Positions 1 to 5,116 of a stretch of 6,852 nucleotides of DNA are shown here, piece by piece (position 1 is the stretch's first letter; every line of letters begins with the position of its first letter). The notes under the pieces are model-generated. The model saw nothing but the letters and a program-made list of their open reading frames with translations. It was not told the origin of the DNA and ran no database searches. The position numbers were made by a program, and so were the translations under genes. The DNA comes from an uncultured Hyphomicrobiales bacterium. GTDB lineage: Bacteria > Pseudomonadota > Alphaproteobacteria > Rhizobiales > Xanthobacteraceae. The stretch is taken from contig CAITEM010000506.1 of NCBI GenBank assembly GCA_903891395.1, forward strand, positions 1 through 6,852. The letters are read 5' to 3'.

Positions 1-378
1 GGCCGCTTCTCCGTGTCGATTCAGTCCGACGGCGACCTTATGTATGCGCCGGGCGTGCTGTGGACGGCGGCGCGCCACAAGATTCCGCTGTTGGCGATCA
101 TGCACAACAACCGCGGCTATCATCAGGAAGTGATGCACGTGCAGCGGCTGGCCAATTTCCGCGACCGCGTCGCCTTCCTCGGCAACGACCTGGCGCCGCT
201 CGGCACCAGCATCCAGAACCCGGACATCGAATATCACAAGCTGGCGGAATCGATGGGCTGGTGGGCGAAGGGGCCGATCAAGGACCCGGCCGATCTGGGG
301 CCCGCCCTCAAGGAAGCCATCGCCGTGGTCAAGTCCGGCCAGCCGGCACTGCTCAACGTCTGGACGCAGCCGCGCTAG
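1..378 (+). CDS. ThDP-dependent enzyme, C-terminal fragment (acetolactate synthase-like)
   Basis: This is the 3' part of a gene that begins left of the window; 125 codons are visible before a TAG stop. It matches the C-terminal, pyrophosphate-binding domain of the acetolactate synthase / benzoylformate decarboxylase / pyruvate oxidase superfamily. The metal-diphosphate motif is visible as SDGDLMY (fragment residues 9-15), with the closing HNNRGY at 35-40. The usual first Gly of the GDG motif is Ser here. The end, PALLNVWTQPR, is the typical last beta strand of this domain (commonly ending in V.TQPR-like residues). These enzymes cleave or form C-C bonds next to a carbonyl and act in the cytoplasm. 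The FAD-binding middle domain and the substrate-selecting N-terminus lie outside the window, so the substrate cannot be named. A cytochrome c gene follows 47 nt downstream on the same strand and is probably co-transcribed. Confidence 0.88.
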   Translation, partial: GRFSVSIQSDGDLMYAPGVLWTAARHKIPLLAIMHNNRGYHQEVMHVQRLANFRDRVAFLGNDLAPLGTSIQNPDIEYHKLAESMGWWAKGPIKDPADLGPALKEAIAVVKSGQPALLNVWTQPR

Positions 379-414
379 CGCGCGATCTCGCAAAAATAAG
401 GCGCAAGAAAAAAA

Positions 415-420
415 TGAGGA
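415..420 (+). promoter_or_regulatory. Ribosome binding site that decides the cytochrome c start
   Basis: TGAGGA lies 5 nt before the ATG at 426, which is good Shine-Dalgarno spacing. An in-frame ATG at 414 overlaps this element and is preceded only by an A-rich tract, so 426 is the better start. The 426 start also gives a cleaner signal peptide. Confidence 0.65.
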
Positions 421-425
421 ATGTC

Positions 426-767
426 ATGCGAATTCGCGTTGCCTTGATCGTCGCGGCCTGTGTGCTCGGAAGTCACGCCGCGTTGGCCGCCTCCGCCGAG
501 AACGGCAAGAAGGCTTTCACCGCTCACGGTTGCTGGCAGTGTCATGGCTTCGAGGGCCAGGGCTCGGCCGTCACCAGCAACGGCAAGGTGATCGCGCACA
601 CCGAACTGCCTTACGAGTCGTTCGAGGCTTTCGTGCGCTCGACCAACGGGGCGATGCCGCCGTTCCGCGAGACCATTCTGCCGGCCGCGGACTTGCAGGA
701 TATCTATGCCTATCTGCAGGCGGTGCCGAAGCCGCCCGAGGTCAGCAGTATTCCGCTGTTGAAGTAG
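426..767 (+). CDS. Small exported class I cytochrome c
   Basis: The product is 113 aa and is predicted to be an electron carrier in the periplasm. Residues 1-21 form a signal peptide: basic MRIR, a hydrophobic core, then an ALA signal peptidase I site, giving a mature protein of about 92 residues. The heme c attachment motif is CWQCH at 36-40, with His40 as proximal ligand. Met77 in GAMPPF (75-80) is the likely distal ligand. The last helix (about 88-99, LQDIYAYL) matches the C-terminal helix of class I cytochromes c. It lies 47 nt after the ThDP-enzyme gene on the same strand, so it is probably in that operon and may carry electrons for an oxidoreductase encoded further upstream; that partner is not visible. 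Its 3' end overlaps the convergent PdxA-like gene by 26 bp. The family assignment is firm; the redox partner is unknown. Confidence 0.92.
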   Translation: MRIRVALIVAACVLGSHAALAASAENGKKAFTAHGCWQCHGFEGQGSAVTSNGKVIAHTELPYESFEAFVRSTNGAMPPFRETILPAADLQDIYAYLQAVPKPPEVSSIPLLK

Positions 768-1791
768 CCGTCTTGGAGTGACTTTTAATTTGCGCCTTGA
801 TCCTCGCCAGCCGCGTGATCGCTTCGATCATCGCGCCGGGGTCGCCTTGGCCTTTGCCGGCAATATCGTGCGCGCTGCCGTGCGCCACGGATGAAAACAA
901 GATTGGCGAGCCGATCGACAGGCCGGCGGTGCGGTTGAAGGCAAGCAGCTTCGCGGCAATGTGGCCCTGATCGTGCAGCATCACGATGAAGGCGTCCGAG
1001 CCCTTCTTGCGGAACATGGTGTCGGCGCCGAACGGACCGGAGGCTTCGATGCCGTCTTTCGCCGCGTTGGCGATGGCCGGGATGATGATGTCGATTTCCT
1101 CCGAGCCGAACATGCCTTCCTCGCCGGCATGCGGGTTCAGCCCGCTGACGAAAATCTTCGGCCGCGCGATGCCGAGCTTTCTCAGCGAGGCGTCGGTGAC
1201 GCGGATGACGCGCTCGACATGCTCCTGCGTGATCAGGCCGACCGCCTCGCGCACGCTCAGATGCAGCGTGGCGTGCACGATGCGGGCGTCGTCGAAGCAG
1301 ATCATCAGATAGACGTCGTTGACCGGCGTGCCGGTTTCCCGCGCGACGAAAGAGGGATAGCCATCGAAGGTAATGCCGGCGGCGGCGATGGAACGCTCGG
1401 TCTGCGGCGCCGCCACCACGGCATCGACGTCGTCGGCAAGCGCCGCCTTGATCGCGGCCCGCGCGCTGGCCAGCGAGGCGCGGCCGTAGGCTGCGTCCAC
1501 GGTTCCCAATTTCAACGGCGTATTGCTGCCATCGCCAGCGTCCAGCAGATTGATCGCGCCATTCGACCAGTCGGCGTCGGACGGTTTGGCGATGATGTGG
1601 AGGTGCGGCCGCAGCCCGGCGGTACGGGCATGGACCTGTACGACGGCCGGATCGCCCACCAGCAAGGGCCGGCACAGCGTCGTTACGCGGCCATCGAGCG
1701 CCGCCTTCAGCGCGATCTCGGGCCCGATCCCGGCCGGGTCCCCGGTGGCGATGGCAATGGCGGGCAATGTATCCTGAGAAGACTTGGACAT
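742..1791 (-). CDS. PdxA-family dehydrogenase, probably not a vitamin B6 enzyme
   Basis: The product is 349 aa, slightly longer than E. coli PdxA (329 aa). PdxA enzymes are metal- and NAD-dependent and oxidise a secondary alcohol, usually followed by beta-decarboxylation. The N-terminal GDPAGIGPEI (17-26), the three metal-ligand histidines H177, H221 (in GLNPHAGE) and H273 (in LHDQGH), and the late HGSAHDIAGKG (304-314) identify the family. The residues that grip phosphohydroxythreonine in E. coli PdxA are mostly changed: the HTE motif is Y145-P146-S147, the Asn and Arg near the C-terminus align with G290 and F299, and only the Lys is kept (K281). A role like that of TphB, the PdxA homologue acting on the terephthalate cis-dihydrodiol, is therefore more plausible and fits the divergent Rieske oxygenase. 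The start at 1791 has GGAAG 8 nt upstream. The last ~10 residues look like a non-conserved tail and overlap the cytochrome gene. Family sure; substrate inferred. Confidence 0.9.
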   Translation of the reverse strand: MSKSSQDTLPAIAIATGDPAGIGPEIALKAALDGRVTTLCRPLLVGDPAVVQVHARTAGLRPHLHIIAKPSDADWSNGAINLLDAGDGSNTPLKLGTVDAAYGRASLASARAAIKAALADDVDAVVAAPQTERSIAAAGITFDGYPSFVARETGTPVNDVYLMICFDDARIVHATLHLSVREAVGLITQEHVERVIRVTDASLRKLGIARPKIFVSGLNPHAGEEGMFGSEEIDIIIPAIANAAKDGIEASGPFGADTMFRKKGSDAFIVMLHDQGHIAAKLLAFNRTAGLSIGSPILFSSVAHGSAHDIAGKGQGDPGAMIEAITRLARIKAQIKSHSKTATSTAEYC

Positions 1792-1881
1792 CAGGTCATC
1801 TTCCGTCGGCGAATGTGGCGTCTATAATGGCATACCCGCGCTAGGCGGGAACAATAACAAACTACCAGGGAAACGTCCGCC
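1792..1881. promoter_or_regulatory. Divergent intergenic region, candidate promoter with TATAAT at 1823-1828
   Basis: These 90 nt separate the minus-strand PdxA-like gene from the plus-strand Rieske operon and must hold start signals for both. On the plus strand a perfect TATAAT lies at 1823-1828. The bases where a -35 box should be (about 1800-1806, CTTCCGT) match the consensus poorly, which would suit an activator-dependent promoter. Transcription would start near 1835. The Rieske gene has AGGGA at 1867-1871, 10 nt before its ATG. I see no convincing -10/-35 pair for the minus strand. The regulator is not encoded in the window. Confidence 0.45.
1835..1849. repeat. Perfect inverted repeat, possible operator or leader hairpin
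   Basis: CCCGC-GCTAG-GCGGG has perfect 5-bp arms and a 5-nt centre. It begins 6 nt after the TATAAT hexamer, at about the expected transcription start of the Rieske operon. It could be a protein-binding site overlapping +1 or a hairpin at the 5' end of the mRNA. No T-tract follows, so it is not a typical terminator. Arms this short can arise by chance in GC-rich DNA. Confidence 0.35.
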
Positions 1882-3162
1882 ATGATGTCGCGTGAACAGA
1901 ACGAACAACTCAGCCGTATCGGCCCCGGCACGCTGATGGGCAAATTGCTGCGCCGCTATTGGGCGCCGTTTTTGCTGTCGAGCGAAATCCCGGAGCCGGA
2001 TTGTCCGCCGGTGCGCGTCAAGCTGATGGGCGAGCCGCTGATCTGTTTCCGCGACAGCAAAGGGACCATCGGCCTGATGGACGAGTTCTGCGCGCACCGC
2101 GGCGTGTCGCTGTGGTTCGGCCAGAACGAGGAATGCGGGCTGCGCTGCCCCTATCACGGCTGGAAATACGACGTGACGGGACAATGTGTCGACGTGCCGT
2201 CCGAGCCGGCCGGCAACTTCGCCAAGAACATCAAATTGAAATCCTATCCCTGCATCGAGAAGGCCGGCATCGTCTGGGCCTATATGGGACCGCCGGAATT
2301 GCGGCCGCCGGAGCCGGCGCTGGAATGGACCGACGTCGCGCCGGAGCAGCGTTTCGTCACCAAGCGCTTGCAGGAATGCAATTACCTGCAGGCGATGGAA
2401 GGCGGCATCGACTCCAGCCATGTGTCATGGCTGCACGGCACCGAGCTGCACAAGGACCCGCTGTTCAAAGGCTCGAAGGGCAACGAGTACAACGAGAAAG
2501 ACCGCATGCCCTTATTCGAGGTCGAGGAGTTCGACGGCGGCCTGCTGATCGGCGCGCGGCGCAACGCCGACGGCGGTAAATATTACTGGCGCATCACGCC
2601 CTGGGTCATGCCGTGGTATTCGATCATCCCGCCGCGCGCGGGCCATCCGCTCGGCGCGCATGCGTGGGTTCCGATCGACGACGAGACCTGCTGGGCCTGG
2701 AGCATCAACTATCATCCCAAGCGCGCGCTTTCGAAGTCGGAAATCTCGGCGATGCAGGACGGCGAGGGCATCCACGTCAAATACGTGCCCGGCACCTTCA
2801 TCCCGCTGGCCAACAAGTCGAACAATTATCTGATGGACCGCGAGTCGCAGCGTCACGGCCATTCCTCGACCGGGGTCGACGGTATCGCCATGCAGGACGC
2901 CTCGATCCAGGAAAGCATGGGCGGAATCCAGGACCGCACCAAGGAGCATCTGTGTGCCACCGACGCCGGCATCGTGCTGACGCGCAAGCGGCTGCTCAGC
3001 GCGGCAAAGTCGGCGGCGGAAGGCGGTCCGGTGCCGGCGACGGAGCCGCAGGCGCAGCGCGTGCGCTCGGTGTCGGTCGAACTCGATAAGGATACGGCGT
3101 TTACGCAAGGCGCCAAGCATGGTCTATACCGCGAACTCGGCACCGACCCGCTGTCGGTATAG
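1882..3162 (+). CDS. Rieske non-heme iron oxygenase alpha subunit (phthalate 4,5-dioxygenase type)
   Basis: The product is 426 aa and is the catalytic subunit of a ring-hydroxylating or O-demethylating oxygenase. An N-terminal Rieske domain (about 25-135) carries the [2Fe-2S] ligands C70-x-H72 and C89-x2-H92, with 16 residues between the pairs. The catalytic domain has the mononuclear iron signature E173-x3-D177-x2-H180-x4-H185: D177 is the usual electron bridge between subunits and H180/H185 bind iron. The later segment MQDASIQESMGGIQDR probably supplies the third, Asp ligand and is typical of the single-component-oxygenase group that includes phthalate 4,5-dioxygenase, rather than the naphthalene type with a beta subunit. 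It is first in an operon with the MAPEG (27-nt gap) and FAD hydroxylase genes, and diverges from the PdxA-like gene. AGGGA lies 10 nt before the first of two adjacent ATGs, which favours 1882 over 1885. The reductase it needs is not in the window. Family sure; substrate unknown. Confidence 0.93.
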   Translation: MMSREQNEQLSRIGPGTLMGKLLRRYWAPFLLSSEIPEPDCPPVRVKLMGEPLICFRDSKGTIGLMDEFCAHRGVSLWFGQNEECGLRCPYHGWKYDVTGQCVDVPSEPAGNFAKNIKLKSYPCIEKAGIVWAYMGPPELRPPEPALEWTDVAPEQRFVTKRLQECNYLQAMEGGIDSSHVSWLHGTELHKDPLFKGSKGNEYNEKDRMPLFEVEEFDGGLLIGARRNADGGKYYWRITPWVMPWYSIIPPRAGHPLGAHAWVPIDDETCWAWSINYHPKRALSKSEISAMQDGEGIHVKYVPGTFIPLANKSNNYLMDRESQRHGHSSTGVDGIAMQDASIQESMGGIQDRTKEHLCATDAGIVLTRKRLLSAAKSAAEGGPVPATEPQAQRVRSVSVELDKDTAFTQGAKHGLYRELGTDPLSV

Positions 3163-3189
3163 CCGCACTCGCACTAAAGGCCTGGAACA

Positions 3190-3585
3190 ATGCTGAATTA
3201 CACCGCGCTGGTCACCGTCTTGGCGGTGATCGTCTATTTCTCCACGGCCATTCTGGTGTCGCGAGCGCGCAAGACGTTCGGCGTGCCGCTGCCGGCGATT
3301 GGCGGCCATGCCGATTTCGAGCGCGTGTATCGCACGCAGATGAACACGCTCGAATCCATGCCGGTGTTTCTGCCGATGCTGTGGCTGACGGCGTTTTATA
3401 TCGGCGATGCCTATGCCGCGTTAGTGGGCTTGGTCTGGGTCATAGGCCGTATCGCCTATATCTGGGGCTACACCATCTCGGTGGAGAAGCGCGGGCCGGG
3501 CTTTCTCATTCAGGCGATTGCGCAAGTCGTGCTGCTGGTCAGCGCGCCGGTCGGCATCGTGCTGCGCATGATGCACGGCGGCTGA
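3190..3585 (+). CDS. MAPEG family membrane protein with glutathione-binding residues
   Basis: The product is 131 aa with four predicted membrane helices (about 3-23, 57-72, 74-94 and 105-127), the usual size and topology for MAPEG (microsomal glutathione transferase / leukotriene C4 synthase) proteins, which work as trimers. The loop and helix FERVYRTQMNTLES (43-56) closely resembles the matching part of leukotriene C4 synthase. By alignment from memory, the glutathione-contact residues R51, Q53, N55, E58, Y93, Y97 and the thiol-activating R104 of that enzyme correspond to R48, Q50, N52, E55, Y90, Y94 and R101 here; Y59 is replaced by S56. AAAGG lies 9 nt before the ATG. The gene sits between two oxygenase genes with short gaps, so it is co-transcribed with them. 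It may conjugate or isomerise a reactive intermediate with glutathione, or protect against peroxides; the exact role is inferred. Confidence 0.88.
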   Translation: MLNYTALVTVLAVIVYFSTAILVSRARKTFGVPLPAIGGHADFERVYRTQMNTLESMPVFLPMLWLTAFYIGDAYAALVGLVWVIGRIAYIWGYTISVEKRGPGFLIQAIAQVVLLVSAPVGIVLRMMHGG

Positions 3586-3592
3586 TACCGCC
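3577..3592 (+). promoter_or_regulatory. Hairpin enclosing the upstream stop and abutting the TTG start
   Basis: GGCGG (3577-3581), CTGATA (3582-3587) and CCGCC (3588-3592) form a perfect 5-bp all-GC stem with a 6-nt loop. The loop holds the TGA stop of the MAPEG gene (3583-3585), and the TTG start of the next gene begins on the base after the stem. The only Shine-Dalgarno-like bases, GGCGG, are within the stem. A ribosome finishing the MAPEG gene would open it, so coupled translation is likely. Confidence 0.45.
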
Positions 3593-5116
3593 TTGCTGAA
3601 GCAGCATTATCCCATCGCGATTGCCGGCGGCGGCCCGACCGGGCTGACGCTGGCCAATTTGCTCGGCGTCTATGGCATCGAATGCCTGCTGCTCGAACGC
3701 AACGCCGCAACGGTGCATGAGCCGCGCGCGGTGTCGATCGACGATGAATCGCTGCGCACCATGCAGGCCGCGGGCCTTGCCGGGGAAGTGTTGTCGCAGA
3801 CCGTTGCCGGTTACGGCTCGCATTATTACTCCGCGGCCGGGCGCTGCTTCGCCAAGGTGCAGCCGACCGAAGAGCCGTTCGGCTTTCCGCGCCGCAACGC
3901 CTTCCGCCAGCCGATTCTGGAGCGGCAGTTGCGCGAGGCGCTCGACCGATTCTCGCATGTCACGGCGGCATTCCGCCATGAACTGACGTCGTTCGAGCAG
4001 GCCTCCGACGGCGTGCTGTTGCGTCTGCACGATCCGTGGGGCGGGCCCCTGGAAGTCGGTTGCGATTATCTGATCGCCTGCGACGGCGCGTCGAGCCCGG
4101 TGCGCAAAAGCCTCGGCATCGCCATGAGCGGCTCGACCTTCCGGGAGCGCTGGCTGATCATCGACCTGGAGAATTCACCGAGCGCGTCGCCGCATACCAA
4201 AGTGTATTCCAACCCGAAGCGGCCCTGCATTGCGCTGCCGGGGCCGGAGAATACGCGGCGCTACGAGTTCATGCTGCACGATCATGAGACCGACGACGAG
4301 ATGCTGGCGCCGGACATGATTGCGCATTTGATGGAAACGCACGAGGCCGCGCCGCAGAGCCGCATCGTGCGCAAGACCGTCTATACGTTCCACGCGCGGC
4401 TGGCGGAGCGCTGGTCCGAGGGCCGCGTGTTCCTCGCCGGCGATGCCGCGCATCTGACGCCGCCCTTCGCCGGGCAGGGCATGAACAGCGGCCTGCGCGA
4501 CGCCAATAATCTGGCATGGAAATTGGCGGCAGTGACGCGACGGCAATTGGGACCGAAATTGCTGGCGAGTTACGAGCCGGAACGCCGCGACCACGCCTGG
4601 GCCATGATCAAGTTCGCGCTCAATATCGGCCGCGTGCTGGCGCCGCCGAACGCTTTTGTCGCCTGGGCGATCGAGACCATGTTCCGCGTGCTGTCGCTGG
4701 TGCTGCCGGCGCGCGACTATATCGCGCAGATGAAGTTCAAGCCGCCGCCGCGTTTTGCGCAAGGCTTCCTGGTGCCGGACGGCGAGGACGTGCGGCACAC
4801 GCTGGTCGGCAGGCTATTTCCGCAACCGCGAATTGGCGGGGTTCCGCTTGATGACCTGCTGGGACCGGGCTTTTCGCTGGTGGTGCGCAGCGAGCGCGCC
4901 GCAGCGGTGCTGCCGATGCTGTCCGGCGATCCGTGGCGCACGCTCGATGCGCGCGTTGTAACGATGCCGCTCGCGGCCGGCGGCCCGCGGCTGGCGCGGT
5001 TCAACGACCACGTTCTGCTGCTGCGGCCGGACCGTTACGTCGCGGCCTGCATGAAGGTGGACGACTTGGCGCTCGGCGCGGAGAAGGTCGCCAGAATGAT
5101 TGCGGCTACGGTCTAG
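3593..5116 (+). CDS. FAD-dependent aromatic hydroxylase (group A, MhpA-like)
   Basis: The product is 507 aa and would hydroxylate an aromatic ring using NAD(P)H and O2. The dinucleotide-binding motif is G12-x-G14-x2-G17 with acidic E35 at the end of strand 2. The DG motif is C163-D164-G165, ending at R171. The second FAD motif is RVFLAGDAAH (278-287), followed by GQGMNSGLRDANNLAWKLA (294-312), close to the same stretch in 3-(3-hydroxyphenyl)propionate hydroxylase MhpA (about 554 aa). A thioredoxin-like C-terminal domain occupies roughly 390-507. The start is TTG: an in-frame stop at 3569-3571 bounds the frame, no ATG or GTG lies between it and the first FAD strand (from residue 6), so only TTG 3593 or CTG 3596 fits. 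It lies 7 nt after the MAPEG gene, with a hairpin between. Its TAG stop directly abuts the stop of the convergent luciferase-like gene. The substrate is probably a phenolic acid but is not determined. Confidence 0.92.
   Translation: MLKQHYPIAIAGGGPTGLTLANLLGVYGIECLLLERNAATVHEPRAVSIDDESLRTMQAAGLAGEVLSQTVAGYGSHYYSAAGRCFAKVQPTEEPFGFPRRNAFRQPILERQLREALDRFSHVTAAFRHELTSFEQASDGVLLRLHDPWGGPLEVGCDYLIACDGASSPVRKSLGIAMSGSTFRERWLIIDLENSPSASPHTKVYSNPKRPCIALPGPENTRRYEFMLHDHETDDEMLAPDMIAHLMETHEAAPQSRIVRKTVYTFHARLAERWSEGRVFLAGDAAHLTPPFAGQGMNSGLRDANNLAWKLAAVTRRQLGPKLLASYEPERRDHAWAMIKFALNIGRVLAPPNAFVAWAIETMFRVLSLVLPARDYIAQMKFKPPPRFAQGFLVPDGEDVRHTLVGRLFPQPRIGGVPLDDLLGPGFSLVVRSERAAAVLPMLSGDPWRTLDARVVTMPLAAGGPRLARFNDHVLLLRPDRYVAACMKVDDLALGAEKVARMIAATV

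Noticed and set aside
60..425. Extension of the cytochrome c frame upstream through the ThDP-enzyme gene
   Set aside because: The upstream 122 codons overlap the ThDP enzyme in another frame and look like shadow sequence. The signal peptide and ribosome binding site place the true start at 426.
379..425. Possible terminator or promoter between the ThDP enzyme and cytochrome c genes
   Set aside because: GCG-N6-CGC before an A-rich tract gives only a 3-bp stem and no T-tract on the plus strand, and no promoter hexamers are convincing.
1464..1475. Perfect 12-bp palindrome CGCTGGCCAGCG
   Set aside because: It lies inside the PdxA-like coding region, encodes ordinary Ala/Leu/Ser codons, and is expected by chance in GC-rich coding DNA.
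961..1827. Long open frame on the plus strand opposite the PdxA-like gene (288 codons)
   Set aside because: It is rich in Arg, Gly and His, resembles no family, and lies antisense to a gene with clear family motifs. Such frames are expected in GC-rich DNA.
2512..3120. Minus-strand open frame opposite the Rieske oxygenase gene (202 codons)
   Set aside because: It is Arg-rich with no domain and is fully antisense to a well-supported gene.
4175..4798. Long open frame on the minus strand inside the FAD hydroxylase gene (207 codons)
   Set aside because: The composition is shadow-like (Arg/His/Gln rich), there are no recognisable motifs, and the opposite strand has an unbroken hydroxylase with all FAD motifs.
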